Assembly: GCF_025149785.1 (NCBI RefSeq)
Contig: NZ_CP102277.1
Coordinates: 1,488,001 to 1,552,000, forward strand
Origin: Coprococcus comes ATCC 27758
Lineage (GTDB): Bacteria; Bacillota; Clostridia; Lachnospirales; Lachnospiraceae
Direction: 5' to 3'
Length of the DNA: 64,000 nucleotides
In this document: piece after piece, positions 40,259 through 49,913 of the stretch
Layout: each line of letters opens with the position of its first letter
Position numbering within the stretch: position 1 is the stretch's first letter
Made by a program: the position numbers and the translations under genes
The notes under the pieces: model-generated
What the model was told of the DNA's origin: nothing
What the model saw: only the letters and a program-made list of their open reading frames with translations
Database searches by the model: none

Positions 40259-40267
40259 ATTATACCA
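40259..40267 (-). promoter_or_regulatory. Promoter of the Phd-like gene operon
   Basis: On the minus strand GTACAAAAGTGGTATAATAC gives TGGTATAAT, with TACCACAGTAC just upstream. Confidence 0.6.
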
Positions 40268-40298
40268 CTTTTGTACTGTGGTACAAGTGTCAAAGGCT

Positions 40299-41030
40299 TT
40301 ACTGGGCGAAAATAAGAAGCGTTCTCGCTCGACCGCCCGTATTCATCGAAGAGCAGGTGACGAGTGTGATTGCGCGGGTTGCGTTTGCAATCGTGGCGTC
40401 GCAGTCATCGCTGACGGCGGTCGCATCTTTTTTCATATCCGAAAGCCACGACCGTACTTCCTCTGCGGAAGAGAAATCGAACGTCTGGATTGGCTGGTAT
40501 TTCTTGTCGACTGACATCGCCATGACCGGCTTGAGCATCTGCCGTCCTTTATCGGGAGTGAACCAATACATCTCGCCGATCTTGTCGAATTCCGCTTGCC
40601 TATAGGTCGCGAAAATAGGGGAGAAGATCTGACCGGTAAACCCCATGTGGTGTCCGTATACGAGTGCGTGCGGTCCGTCTGCCGTACACCTTGCGTCCAG
40701 GTATGGGCAACCGGCGAATGACGGGTTGCGGTCGAAATCGTGTCTCAGATAGAAGTCCGCGGGGTCTCCCTTACGTGTATTTACGACGGGAAGGTCGATA
40801 GCTGTTCCCTCGACCCTGAGCCACGCCGCGATATCCTGGTTACGGCTGCGGAGCATGGACCAATCGATTCCGTCTGCCGTCTGACCCTCAGCAGCCTTTG
40901 CGAGGCTATCGTATTCCCAGCCTTCTTTAACCGTCTCTCCTCCGAGCAGAAGGGCTGCGGCCGCGGATAGGATGCAGATGCCGAGCAGCATCCCGTTAAC
41001 GATCCTGCTTATCCTTTTTCTTTTCGTCAT
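40299..41030 (-). CDS. srtB: Class B sortase
   Basis: AAAGGAAAGGAACTGAAT precedes the ATG. The 243-residue protein has an N-terminal membrane anchor (NGMLLGICILSAAAALLL), the catalytic His in HALVYGHHMGFTGQIFSPI, and the catalytic Cys and Arg in ITLVTCSSMNTGGRARTLLI. The LVTCS and GRA spacing and the YGHHM block fit class B. It would join xAQTG-type proteins (41120 and 24402) to the wall or to a pilin. It lies 89 bases after the adhesin gene on the same strand. Confidence 0.9.
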   Translation of the reverse strand: MTKRKRISRIVNGMLLGICILSAAAALLLGGETVKEGWEYDSLAKAAEGQTADGIDWSMLRSRNQDIAAWLRVEGTAIDLPVVNTRKGDPADFYLRHDFDRNPSFAGCPYLDARCTADGPHALVYGHHMGFTGQIFSPIFATYRQAEFDKIGEMYWFTPDKGRQMLKPVMAMSVDKKYQPIQTFDFSSAEEVRSWLSDMKKDATAVSDDCDATIANATRAITLVTCSSMNTGGRARTLLIFAQ

Positions 41031-41059
41031 ATTCAGTTCCTTTCCTTTTTAGTGAAAAA

Positions 41060-41088
41060 GGGGCCATCGGGTTACCCCGAATAGCCCC
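41060..41088 (-). terminator. Terminator of the adhesin gene
   Basis: GGGGCTATTCGGGG pairs with ACCCGATGGCCCC on the minus strand and is followed by TTTTTC. Confidence 0.75.
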
Positions 41089-41119
41089 TTCAGTAGGCGA
41101 TGGAAGTCCCTCTTAAAGG

Positions 41120-44100
41120 TTACTCCATCATGTCGTCGGCGTCATCGATTTGATGGCGCTTGCGGTAGATATACGTACCGCCCGCACCGGCGGCGACGGC
41201 AGCCGTGATTGCGGCGCCGATCAGGATGTTGCGGCCGGTTTGAGCCATCGAGGACTTGTCGCTGGTGACGGTGACGGTCTGGTTCGCGTCGTCGATGTCC
41301 TTGTGCTCGGCAACGGTCTTGTCGACGGTTGTCTTCTCGCCGGTCTCCCTGTCGGTTTCCGTTTCCTTGGTGGTCAGAGTCTCGAATGCCACGAGATCGT
41401 GACCGTCCAGATGTGTCGTATCGACGGTGAACTTGACCTCGACGGTGCCGTCCTTCTCCTCCGGAGTGAAGGTGACGCTCGAGCTGAGTGGGTTACCGTC
41501 CCCATCGGAGAGGGGAGCGCCGGTGGTCTTATCCATAAGCGTACCGGTGACGGTATGCTCAACGCCCGCCTCGATATTCGTGTAGGAGACGGTATCGGTG
41601 AGCTCGACCTTCTCGCCGACCTTGACGGCGTGCTTGCCGTCTTCGCCGGTGAGTGTGGTGCCGATGATGGCGGAATCGGACTTCGGGGTCTGCTTCACCT
41701 TGTCATCGTCATGGTCCTCGAGCTGGTCCTCGCCACCGCCGTTGCGGTAGAGGTCGACCTTGGCGTAATTCTCCAAGGAGTCGCCATCGCGGTAATCGTC
41801 GGTGACCTTCATATGGACAATGGCCGGTGCATAGTCACCGGAAACACCCTCGCTGATCTTGAATTGACCGGCGGCGAGGTCGACCTTGGTCTCCTTGCCG
41901 TCCTTATCGGTCATCTTCGCGGTGGCGGACCCGTCCTTGTTCAGGGTGAAGGAATAGACGGTATCCCCGTCCTTGCAGGTATAGGTGCCATCCTTATGCT
42001 TGATCTTACCGCCGAGACCGTTATTGCCGAATGCCGTGAACTTGCCGGAGCCGTCGAGGTCGACGAGGATGGAGACCCCATCGGAGTACGAACCGTTGCC
42101 CTTGGCGGTCTCGATTGCGTCGTTCACGTCGTCATGGGAGTCCTTGATGCCGTCACGGTCCCAATCGTCCTCACGCGTGGTGAAGCCGGATTCGACGCGC
42201 CCGTACTCGAAACGGATTGCAGTGACGTGCTCGCCCTCGGCAAGCTCGAGGTCGGACACCTTAAGGTCCTCGGCCTCGGTGGTGGACACGTCGGCTTTCC
42301 AAAGCTTCCAGCCGGTGTAATCAATCTTGCGGCCGTCTTCGCCAAGGGTTTCGGAATTGGACTCGTCGGTGAGCCACGGGTTGCCGTGTCCGTCGGAAAG
42401 GGTCTGGTTGGCACCGGATTCGTCGGAGTAATCGGATGGTGTCTGATCGGTCTTGTACCAGACGTTCATCTTGCCGTATACGGCGGCGACACGGACGGTC
42501 TGGCCGTAATCGTCATCGGTGTACTTCGGCTGGTTGTAGCCGTTCTGGAGCTGGCCGGATGGGTTGACGCCGACATGGCCGCAAGTCAGGTTGAGGTTTG
42601 CGGCGTTGGGGATCTCCACGCCGGAGGACGTGGTCTGCGCGTTGATTGTGCAGGTGCGCTCGATGGAGTAGTTGCCGGACTGCAGGGCGGAGACATCCAC
42701 GCCCTGGGTGCCGAGCGCCTGATAGATGGTCTTCGCCTCGTAGCGGCCGCCGGACGGGTTCTCGACTGCCGGCATGGTATGGCCGCCGGTCGCGGTACCG
42801 GTGTACTTGTTGTGGCCGGCGGTGTGGAAGGTCATGCCGACATATGGTGCTGTATTGAACTTCCAGGTGCCGATGTTGTTCACGTTACCGGCGAATGCCT
42901 TGGTGGCGATAGAGGTGAGGAAGTTGCCGACAGTCTTGCCGGTATCGTTCGTCAGCTTGACCTTGACGGTGCGAACACCGGCCGGAGCGAGTTTGAGATC
43001 GAGCGTACCGGTGCCCTCATCGTAGGACCACATGTCCATATCGCGGGTGTACTCGATGCCGTTCGCGATGACGGAATCGATCGAGCTGTCTTTCAGCGAC
43101 TCGCGGGCGGCCTTGTCCTTGGCGAGAACGATCTTCGTGTCGGTGGCGAGGATATCGACCTTGGCGGTTCCGTTCTCGGCGACATCCCCGTCCACGCCGT
43201 CCTCGGAGATCTTGACGCTGATGCTGTTCTCTGCGCCCTTGTCTGCAGTTGCATAGAGCAGCTGGATACGGGAGGAAGCGACTTTGAGCTCGCCCTTCTT
43301 GTTCTTCTCGGTGTACTTCTTCGGCACATAGATGAGACCGGTGGCATCGTCGAACACGAATCCGTCGCGCATCTTGGCGTCGGCGTTGTTCTCGGAGGCG
43401 CCCCAATCGGCAAGGGTGGCACCGGAGATGCGGGAGCCGGCGTAGCCGACATAGTAGTCGGAATCCTCGTTGAGGTCATAGAGAATTGCATGGCTGACTG
43501 CATTTGCTCGCAGCGCGTCTGCATGATCCGACATGCCATCGCCATCGTCGTCGGCCCAGAGGTTATCGAGAGAGGCGTTCGGGAGGATATTGGAGTCGAC
43601 GACCGTGGTGGTCACGGTGAGTACATCCTTCTTCTCCAGCTTGTCGCCGAGTCCGACGTACTTGGAATCGGCGTTCTCCTTGATATAGGTCTTCTCGTCG
43701 ATAGCCTTGTTGGCCTTACCCTCCTTGACCTTCACGGCCTTGAGGATGGAGGAGCCGTTAGAACCGTTCTCGTAGAACATGGTGGAAACGGTGGCGCTGC
43801 CGGTCACCTTGAAGGTGCCGATCCCGTCCTTGAGCGAGACGGCGGAGGCATCGTTATCGGAGTTATTGAAGACGGAGAGGCTGTCGGCGAAATACCCGTC
43901 GGCGGGAGAGGCCTTGATTGCGACCGTCTCGCCGACATTCACCGTAATGGTCTTGGTGTCGTCGTCCCTGCCGACAAACGACAGGCTGCCGTTCTCGGTA
44001 TCGGCGAGGGTGACGGTTGCCGTCTTAGTTGAAGTATCTGCATAGGCCGTACTCGGCGCGAATGCGGCACCGAAGCTGCCCAGGCATTGCGACAAAACGA

Positions 44101-44161
44101 GTACGGTACCGGCGGCAACGGTCGCAGCGCGGCGACCGACGGCCTTGATCTTGCTGAACAT
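41120..44161 (-). CDS. Large sortase-anchored surface protein with a VaFE-type domain
   Basis: The 1013-residue protein has a signal peptide (RAATVAAGTVLVLSQCLGSF then cleavage near AFAPSTAYA), a first part with beta repeats, a central region with a D-x-D-x-D-G calcium-type motif (DDGDGMSDHADAL, DWDRDGIKDSHDDVND), and near the C-terminus a VaFE ester-bond domain (KVGEKVELTDTVSYTNIEAG ... GHDLVAFETL). The sorting signal is MAQTGRN, a membrane segment (ILIGAAITAAVAAGAGGTYI) and RKRHQ. It is the likely substrate of the class B sortase downstream and acts on the cell surface as an adhesin. Confidence 0.85.
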   Translation of the reverse strand: MFSKIKAVGRRAATVAAGTVLVLSQCLGSFGAAFAPSTAYADTSTKTATVTLADTENGSLSFVGRDDDTKTITVNVGETVAIKASPADGYFADSLSVFNNSDNDASAVSLKDGIGTFKVTGSATVSTMFYENGSNGSSILKAVKVKEGKANKAIDEKTYIKENADSKYVGLGDKLEKKDVLTVTTTVVDSNILPNASLDNLWADDDGDGMSDHADALRANAVSHAILYDLNEDSDYYVGYAGSRISGATLADWGASENNADAKMRDGFVFDDATGLIYVPKKYTEKNKKGELKVASSRIQLLYATADKGAENSISVKISEDGVDGDVAENGTAKVDILATDTKIVLAKDKAARESLKDSSIDSVIANGIEYTRDMDMWSYDEGTGTLDLKLAPAGVRTVKVKLTNDTGKTVGNFLTSIATKAFAGNVNNIGTWKFNTAPYVGMTFHTAGHNKYTGTATGGHTMPAVENPSGGRYEAKTIYQALGTQGVDVSALQSGNYSIERTCTINAQTTSSGVEIPNAANLNLTCGHVGVNPSGQLQNGYNQPKYTDDDYGQTVRVAAVYGKMNVWYKTDQTPSDYSDESGANQTLSDGHGNPWLTDESNSETLGEDGRKIDYTGWKLWKADVSTTEAEDLKVSDLELAEGEHVTAIRFEYGRVESGFTTREDDWDRDGIKDSHDDVNDAIETAKGNGSYSDGVSILVDLDGSGKFTAFGNNGLGGKIKHKDGTYTCKDGDTVYSFTLNKDGSATAKMTDKDGKETKVDLAAGQFKISEGVSGDYAPAIVHMKVTDDYRDGDSLENYAKVDLYRNGGGEDQLEDHDDDKVKQTPKSDSAIIGTTLTGEDGKHAVKVGEKVELTDTVSYTNIEAGVEHTVTGTLMDKTTGAPLSDGDGNPLSSSVTFTPEEKDGTVEVKFTVDTTHLDGHDLVAFETLTTKETETDRETGEKTTVDKTVAEHKDIDDANQTVTVTSDKSSMAQTGRNILIGAAITAAVAAGAGGTYIYRKRHQIDDADDMME

Positions 44162-44394
44162 GCCTCCTCCTTTCTTTTGCTTGCTCAGAAATGGAGTAGA
44201 TGAATTAAGGGATTATATCGCATCGGAAAATGCCAAGACAAAAAAGAAGCTGAATGATCGGCGCAACGAAAAGATTTCTACTCTAAATAGAGCAATTTCC
44301 GAGAAAAATGAAGAAATCATATTTGAACTCATGGCTGATGATCTGAGAGAAGATGGAGACAAACTTAAATCACAGCTAAAGGATTTTGTGAATT

Positions 44395-44466
44395 TTATTC
44401 CCGGTAGCGGTAAAAGGTAAGTGATTCATCGTCTACGGAGTATACGGCAAATTGCCTGTCAGCCAT
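44395..44466 (-). CDS. 23-residue peptide, probable remnant of a surface protein
   Basis: AGAGAAAGGAATCGAA gives a good ribosome binding site before the ATG at 44466. The peptide MADRQFAVYSVDDESLTFYR is the typical N-terminus of BspA-like leucine-rich repeat surface proteins (A-V-Y-S-x-D-D-x-S-L-x-F-Y), after which the frame stops. It is likely a truncated gene. Confidence 0.4.
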   Translation of the reverse strand: MADRQFAVYSVDDESLTFYRYRE

Positions 44467-44771
44467 TTCGATTCCTTTCTCTCGGCCTACGGCAATATGA
44501 TTGCCTGACAAACGAGAAGGTCTTGAAACCGCGGAATCTATGGTCGAAATTGTTTCAGATGAACGATATGGACAAGCCATACCACTGGTTTAAATCTATC
44601 CTTACATTCAGCCCCACCATAAAAGACCGGGCTTTCCTGTTTGCAACTCCCCAGGTTGAAACGTGGTTGTTTGACAAGAGGTATGCGATTATTGAAACGG
44701 CACGTGAAGCGGGCTATTTGCAAAGGCACCGCGACGTGGAAATTGGTAAAATATCAAATCGATCCTCTTGA
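44421..44771 (+). CDS. Uncertain open frame of 116 codons
   Basis: The frame has no clear ribosome binding site; an internal ATG at 44559 would give MNDMDKPYHWFKSILTFSPT and LFDKRYAIIETAREAGYLQR, which is protein-like. The same frame is also open before a TAA at 44418, from about 44190, in AT-rich DNA. It may be a decayed gene. No family is recognised. Confidence 0.25.
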   Translation: MIHRLRSIRQIACQPFRFLSLGLRQYDCLTNEKVLKPRNLWSKLFQMNDMDKPYHWFKSILTFSPTIKDRAFLFATPQVETWLFDKRYAIIETAREAGYLQRHRDVEIGKISNRSS

Positions 44772-45071
44772 ATACGCTGCAAGACTTGCAGCCGGAAAAG
44801 GAAAGGAATGATGCAAGACATGAACGAAACAGACAACAACCTTATAGTTATTTTTGCAAAACGCAATGGCTGCGAGGACGAGAATGATTACTGGAATTGC
44901 CGGTTGCAGGACAGACCAGACAGAATGCGAAAGTGCAATGTACCTGATAGAAGTTACCAAATTGCCTACAGCGTCCGGCACGGGCGCCACGCTCGCCACG
45001 ACCGCTGCAAACCCAAAAGCTTCCGCTGAGATAGGGATGTCTTTCACCCCGTTTTTAATCTTATCTAGCAT
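44754..45071 (-). CDS. Small membrane protein with two hydrophobic segments
   Basis: The ATG at 45071 follows a weak GGGAATTTC. The 105-residue product has hydrophobic segments at about residues 18-35 (AFGFAAVVASVAPVPDA) and 55-72 (PAIPVIILVLAAIAF), with a short basic loop. No family recognised. It lies before the tad terminator and runs toward an uncertain open frame. Confidence 0.45.
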   Translation of the reverse strand: MLDKIKNGVKDIPISAEAFGFAAVVASVAPVPDAVGNLVTSIRYIALSHSVWSVLQPAIPVIILVLAAIAFCKNNYKVVVCFVHVLHHSFPFPAASLAAYSRGSI

Positions 45072-45174
45072 GAAATTCCCTAACCTACTTGAACGTTTAT
45101 AGTTATCGAAAATTATAGCGCGGCAGACTGTAAAAAGTTACCGGTATGTCCGGGATTATGGTGGGAAAAAGAAA

Positions 45175-45206
45175 GCAGCCGGGGTGCAAATCTGCACCCC
45201 GGCTGC
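45175..45206 (-). terminator. Strong terminator at the end of the tad cluster
   Basis: GCAGCCGGGGTGCA and TGCACCCCGGCTGC form a perfect 14-bp stem; the minus strand continues TTTCTTTTT. Confidence 0.9.
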
Positions 45207-45233
45207 TTCATGTCATTAAGCTGATGCTCCCGG

Positions 45234-46145
45234 TTACATGATTTCCATGAGCATGCTTGCGGTTGGAATGATGAGCGGGGGAAGGATGAGGACGAGCACG
45301 GCGATCAGGAAGAAGACCAGCGGGACAGCCATCTTCGTCGAGAGCTTGTTGATCTGCGCGGTCAGCGCATCGTAACGCGCTTTGCGTGCAAGCTTTGCCT
45401 GCGATTCGAGGACGCCTGAGATCGAGGTACCCTTTCTGGTCGCCTCGATCAACGCCGCGCAGAAATATCCCATGAGCGGCGAATCGCATCGGCGGCGCAT
45501 ATGGTCCAGGGCATCTACGCGGGACACGCCGAGGTGCGAGATCTCCATATCGGTACGCGCGAACTCGTCTGCCAGCGGACCGAGGGCCTTGTTCTCGGCA
45601 AGCTGCCTGAATCCACGCTCCACGAGCACGCCGGCTGAGACGGAAATGGTGAGCAGTTCAAGTGCCGGTGGCAGATAGCGATCGATCTCTTCGCCGCGCG
45701 TCTTTCCCGCATGCGACAGCCAGACTCCGCAGACCGCCCATCCGCCGACGGCGCCGATGATTCCGACTAGGAGTGCCATCGCGATTCCGTATCCGCCCAC
45801 GAGGGCGGCACCGGCGAGCATGATGGCGGTGAAGATCGTGATCCCGAGGGAGATGGCACGCCAGGTCGATGGGGTTATCTTTAACCCTGCCAGGTCGAGC
45901 TTGTCCTGCAGCTCTCGGGATTCCGACAGCTTGAGCGGGATGACCTTTTCGAACGCCTCTCCGGCGCGGTCGATTGCCTCGGCGATCTTCATGCGCTGCG
46001 TCGGTTTGGCGTGCATCCCCTTACGGGCGGCGATGGACATCCTGGCGCGCGCCAGCGGCTTGCGGAAGGGCTCGCCGGCGAGAACATAAGTCATACCGCC
46101 GGCAGCACAGGCGAACAGGAGCACGAGGAGATATTGGATATTCAT
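45234..46145 (-). CDS. tadC: Tad pilus inner membrane protein TadC
   Basis: The 303-residue protein has an N-terminal membrane segment, two central ones (ITIFTAIMLAGAALVGGYGI, AMALLVGIIGAVGGWAVCGV) and a C-terminal one (VPLVFFLIAVLVLILPPLII), with the T2SSF block GEEIDRYLPPALELLTISVS then AGVLVERGFRQLAENKALGP. TadC pairs with TadB as the pilus platform in the membrane. Last gene of the tad operon before the terminator. Confidence 0.9.
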   Translation of the reverse strand: MNIQYLLVLLFACAAGGMTYVLAGEPFRKPLARARMSIAARKGMHAKPTQRMKIAEAIDRAGEAFEKVIPLKLSESRELQDKLDLAGLKITPSTWRAISLGITIFTAIMLAGAALVGGYGIAMALLVGIIGAVGGWAVCGVWLSHAGKTRGEEIDRYLPPALELLTISVSAGVLVERGFRQLAENKALGPLADEFARTDMEISHLGVSRVDALDHMRRRCDSPLMGYFCAALIEATRKGTSISGVLESQAKLARKARYDALTAQINKLSTKMAVPLVFFLIAVLVLILPPLIIPTASMLMEIM

Positions 46146-46157
46146 TTCGATTGGCTC

Positions 46158-47063
46158 CTATTCCACGTCGATGTCTGCCATTTTGTAGATGATGACGGAG
46201 CCCGTTGCCGCAAATAGCACCACGACGATCAGCACGGGAATGCCGAGCGGGTCCTGCGTATAGAAATCATATGCCTGCGGAATGCCGACCATGATGATTG
46301 CGAACAGGATGAGCAGCATCACGATAAGCGCCTTCATGGATGCGATTACAGATGACGTCTCCGACTCGATATGCCGACGGAGCGACAACCGGGCGTCGAT
46401 GGTGTCTCCGATGCGCTCGAGCGAGTCAGCCAGCGATCCGCCAACCTCCTTGTGCGAAGCCACGGCGGCCTGCAGGAGGACAAGGTCCTTGCTGCCGGTT
46501 CGTTTCGCCATGTCATCGAGCGCGGCGACGATATCGCCATCGATCTGCATTGCGCCGGCACAGGCCAGGAGCTCGGATTTCAGAGGGTCGTCTGAATTCT
46601 CCCCGACAGAGCGCAGGGCTCTTTCAATCGAGGATCCGGCACGCATGTTTTCCGCGACCATGGGAAGCGACCGCGCCAATTGCTCATCGAATCGTGCTTT
46701 TCGGCTCTTTCCGCGGGAACGAACCCACAGCTCGGCAATCAGGGGCCCGATGAGGGCGAAACCGATTCCGATAAGTCCAAGGGCCATGAATCCGATAAGG
46801 GCACCCGCTCCCGCGAGCAAGACGAGGAGGAGAATCCACGTCTTGCCATTGACTTCGATACCGGCTTCCGCAAGACGCGGAAGGGGCGTGGGAACTTTTT
46901 TGTCCTTATCGTCCGACTCGCCGGTTCTAAGGGCAGTCGAATTCCTCATGCGGCGTACATCGCCGGCAGCCGACAGCCCGCAGAACAGGGAGTAGAGGCC
47001 GACGGTGATGGAAAGCAATAGGAAGAAAACGCTCAGCATCATGATGATGACGGCAGGTTCCAT
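46158..47063 (-). CDS. tadB: Tad pilus inner membrane protein TadB
   Basis: The start at 47063 overlaps the TadA stop (TAATG), so the genes are coupled. The 301-residue protein has membrane segments at both ends and the T2SSF domain (FDEQLARSLPMVAENMRAGS then SIERALRSVGENSDDPLKSE). TadB works with TadC as the platform that TadA drives. Confidence 0.9.
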   Translation of the reverse strand: MEPAVIIMMLSVFFLLLSITVGLYSLFCGLSAAGDVRRMRNSTALRTGESDDKDKKVPTPLPRLAEAGIEVNGKTWILLLVLLAGAGALIGFMALGLIGIGFALIGPLIAELWVRSRGKSRKARFDEQLARSLPMVAENMRAGSSIERALRSVGENSDDPLKSELLACAGAMQIDGDIVAALDDMAKRTGSKDLVLLQAAVASHKEVGGSLADSLERIGDTIDARLSLRRHIESETSSVIASMKALIVMLLILFAIIMVGIPQAYDFYTQDPLGIPVLIVVVLFAATGSVIIYKMADIDVE

Positions 47064-48358
47064 TACCAGACACCGCCTTCGAACCAACGGGGGTCGTATT
47101 CCGCGTCCGCGTCGAGGATCTTTTCCTTTAGACGCGCCGGCTGGTATCCAGTGGCGACATGCCTGCCGTTTTCCGGCGAGCCCTCCCAGTGGAACAGTTC
47201 GTTGCGGGTCACGTTACCGTCGGAAAAGCCCTCGACGGCCGTGATGGACTCGATACGGCGGTAGCCGCCCCTCCAGCGCTTCACCTGCACGACGACATCG
47301 ATCGCGGCACCGATCTGGCGGCGGATCGCCTCCATGGTCATGTTGCCCTGGCTCTTCAGGATCATGTTCTCGATACGCGTGAATGCACCGGCGCAGTCGT
47401 TCGCATGGATCGTCGTGAGCGATCCGTCGTGACCTGTCTGCATGGCCTGAAGCATCTCGTAAGTCTCATCGTCACGGCACTCGCCGACGACAATACGGTC
47501 GGGACGCTCACGGAGTGCGCCGACCAGGAGCTCATGCATCGTAAACTCGCCCTTGCCCTCTGAGTTCGGTGGGCAGGCGACGCGAGGGATCACGATGCGC
47601 TGTTTCAGCTGCAGTTCTCGCGTATCCTCGATGGTCACAACGCGCTCGTTATAGCCGATGAAGGCGGAGAGTGCGTTCAGCATCGTGGTCTTACCGGAAC
47701 CGGTGCCGCCGGAGATGATGAAGTTCGCACGGGCCTTGACGGCCGATTTGAGGAACATGTACATAGGCTCGCTCATGGCACCGCGCTCCAGCAGGTCCTC
47801 AGCGGTTAGCTTGTCCTTGCTGAATTTACGGATATTGAGCGACCAGCCGTTGGGGGAGACCTTCGGGTGGGCTGCGTGCACACGGGAGCCATCGGCAAGG
47901 GTGGCGTCCATCTCGGGAAACGAATCGTCGCAGCGGCGGTTCGCCTCCTCGGCGATACGTCCGATAAGCCGACCGACCTCATCATGCGAGACAAGGTCGA
48001 TACCGGGGCAATCGACGATCTGGCCGTCCACTTCGGCGCGGGCGACCGGCGTGATAAATGTTCCATTCGGCTCGACGCCGACGGGATCGATGAAGATCTC
48101 GGCGACCTTGGGATCGTCCTGCAAAGGCTGAAGGGGACCCAGACCGATGAAATCGTCAATGGTGCTTTTGATGATGTAGCCGATCCAGTTTTCGTCGGAG
48201 ATACCGAAATCGGCGCACACTTCATGGGCGACACTGTCGATCTGGGCCGGAAGCGCCTGACGGTCGATCGCGCCGCCGTCGGCCATGGTCACGCCGAGCA
48301 GGTCGCGCATCTCCTGGCGGATGCGCTCCTTGATCCTGAAAATGGTTTCGTCTGCCAT
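47063..48358 (-). CDS. tadA: Tad pilus assembly ATPase TadA/CpaF
   Basis: The 431-residue protein carries Walker A GGTGSGKTTMLNAL, the Asp box VVTIEDTRELQL, Walker B-like RIVVGECRDDETYEMLQAMQ and the His box HDGSLTTIHAND, all typical of CpaF-type GSPII E ATPases. It powers pilus extension. It starts 3 bases after the CpaB stop. Confidence 0.95.
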   Translation of the reverse strand: MADETIFRIKERIRQEMRDLLGVTMADGGAIDRQALPAQIDSVAHEVCADFGISDENWIGYIIKSTIDDFIGLGPLQPLQDDPKVAEIFIDPVGVEPNGTFITPVARAEVDGQIVDCPGIDLVSHDEVGRLIGRIAEEANRRCDDSFPEMDATLADGSRVHAAHPKVSPNGWSLNIRKFSKDKLTAEDLLERGAMSEPMYMFLKSAVKARANFIISGGTGSGKTTMLNALSAFIGYNERVVTIEDTRELQLKQRIVIPRVACPPNSEGKGEFTMHELLVGALRERPDRIVVGECRDDETYEMLQAMQTGHDGSLTTIHANDCAGAFTRIENMILKSQGNMTMEAIRRQIGAAIDVVVQVKRWRGGYRRIESITAVEGFSDGNVTRNELFHWEGSPENGRHVATGYQPARLKEKILDADAEYDPRWFEGGVW

Positions 48359-48361
48359 GGG

Positions 48362-49855
48362 CTACTCACCGCTCTCGGTGGTATCGGCAGAAGAGGGCAG
48401 GGTAAGGGTAAGGCCACCGGCGGTACGGATCTTACCTGCCTGCTCGGGCGTGACTTCGAGCGTCACGGTGCTATATCCGTCGGAGGAGCCGCTACCGGAG
48501 CTGAAGTTGCCGTCGAGGGCTGCGATGCGTACGGAGTCGGCGATGACGGTGAACCCATCGCCGCCGAGGGAGCCGTCGTTGGGCTGGATGACCTTGACCC
48601 TGTCGTTTACACGGAGCATGCCGCCCATGCCGGACTGGGCATCGACGGAGATGGTCACGGCCTCCATGCCGTCCCCGATCGCGGCGGCAAGGGACTCAGG
48701 GTTGTCCTTACCGGCAGTCGATGCATTGGTGAGCTGGGAGCCCTTGGCGATGTACTGGGTTGCGACGCGACCGACGGGAGTCTTGGAGGAGTCGTCGATA
48801 TCCTTCTTGGTGATTGCGCCGTCCGCCACCGTGCTGTTCGGGACGGAGACGAAGGCAAGGTCGCTTGCGGAGATCTCGTCGCCGGCGTGGATGGTCTTCG
48901 TGGCTGCGACGACTTCGGTGGTGCCGGAGAACGCTTCTGCGATTCGATTGTTGGCGTCGATCTCCGATACGACGGCGACACCTCCCGCGAGGACGGCGAT
49001 GACAGCGAGGCCGGCGGTGACCTTCTGCAGGCGGGAGACCTTCACGGCGATCTTCTCCATGCCCGTGAGGTTCGGAGCATTGGGGGACGTGGCGCCGCGG
49101 CGGCCGGCTGCCTTCTTTTGGGCTTTCGCTGCCTTGGCTTCTTCTTTGGCCTTCTTCTCGGCCTTGCGTTCGGCACGGGACGGCTTCGATGGCTTTGCAG
49201 GCTTCTCGCGCTTCTTTTTCGGCTCCTGTTCCTCAGTAGGTTCAGAATCGGTAAAGAAGCTGGAGGACTCCATCTCGTTGACGGGAATGTACTTGTCGGT
49301 CTCCTGTGGGGGATTATACGGAAGGGGCGAGGCCTGATGGTACGCGGTTTCCGGTTCTGGCTGGGATGCGGTGGCATCCTGCGCCGGAAGCGTGGCAGTC
49401 GTGTCGGGTGCCGGCTGGCGATACGGATTCACGGCAGGGGAGGGCTGGTCGTAGACCGGATGCGGCTCGGATGCCGATGCAACCGGGACATATGCAGGCG
49501 GATCATAGGGGGCGGGGTGCTGCACTGTAGGTGCCTGAGGGCGCTGCGGAACCGTCTCTTGAGCCTTCTCGGCAACCGTATCGGGCGTCGGTGCGGCATA
49601 TGCCGGCATAGCCGTAACCTGCGGCTGATAGCAAGGTGCGACAGCCGCGACCGGCGCCTGCTGGGACATGCCCGGCTGGCTGGCGGCTTGAGGTGCTGGA
49701 GACTCGGGCTGCGGAGCCTGTGCAGTCTGCGCGTCCTGCATCGCCTTGTAGGATGCGGCGTGGAGATTCGCGATCAGGGCGGCTGCATCGCCTGCCGAAA
49801 GCTCGCCTGAACGGACTTTCGCGAGGATCGCATCGGTATCGTTGGTGTCTGGCAT
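48362..49855 (-). CDS. cpaB: CpaB/RcpC-like protein with a long proline-rich N-terminus
   Basis: The ATG follows GAAAGGAACACC. The 497-residue product has a long Pro/Ala/Gln-rich N-terminus (about 1-210), a basic linker (KKKREKPAKPSKPSRAERKA), one membrane segment (VTAGLAVIAVLAGGVAVVSE) and a SAF domain (TKTIHAGDEISASDLAFVSV, VGRVATQYIAKGSQLT). SAF proteins of this type build the pilus channel or periplasmic part. The long disordered tail is unusual and may bind partners in the cytoplasm. Confidence 0.85.
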   Translation of the reverse strand: MPDTNDTDAILAKVRSGELSAGDAAALIANLHAASYKAMQDAQTAQAPQPESPAPQAASQPGMSQQAPVAAVAPCYQPQVTAMPAYAAPTPDTVAEKAQETVPQRPQAPTVQHPAPYDPPAYVPVASASEPHPVYDQPSPAVNPYRQPAPDTTATLPAQDATASQPEPETAYHQASPLPYNPPQETDKYIPVNEMESSSFFTDSEPTEEQEPKKKREKPAKPSKPSRAERKAEKKAKEEAKAAKAQKKAAGRRGATSPNAPNLTGMEKIAVKVSRLQKVTAGLAVIAVLAGGVAVVSEIDANNRIAEAFSGTTEVVAATKTIHAGDEISASDLAFVSVPNSTVADGAITKKDIDDSSKTPVGRVATQYIAKGSQLTNASTAGKDNPESLAAAIGDGMEAVTISVDAQSGMGGMLRVNDRVKVIQPNDGSLGGDGFTVIADSVRIAALDGNFSSGSGSSDGYSTVTLEVTPEQAGKIRTAGGLTLTLPSSADTTESGE

Positions 49856-49913
49856 GGTGTTCCTTTCTCGCTTTCCTATGTAGAGATGCCGTCAGACACG
49901 CGGCATAGCAAAA

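Noticed and set aside
41150-44032. 960-codon plus-strand frame opposite the adhesin
   Set aside because: No ribosome binding site and composition of a mirror frame. The minus frame has signal peptide, VaFE domain and anchor.
44145-44420. 91-codon plus-strand frame starting over the adhesin start
   Set aside because: The start lies inside the adhesin gene's first codons on the other strand and has no ribosome binding site; the AT-rich rest could be a remnant but cannot be supported.
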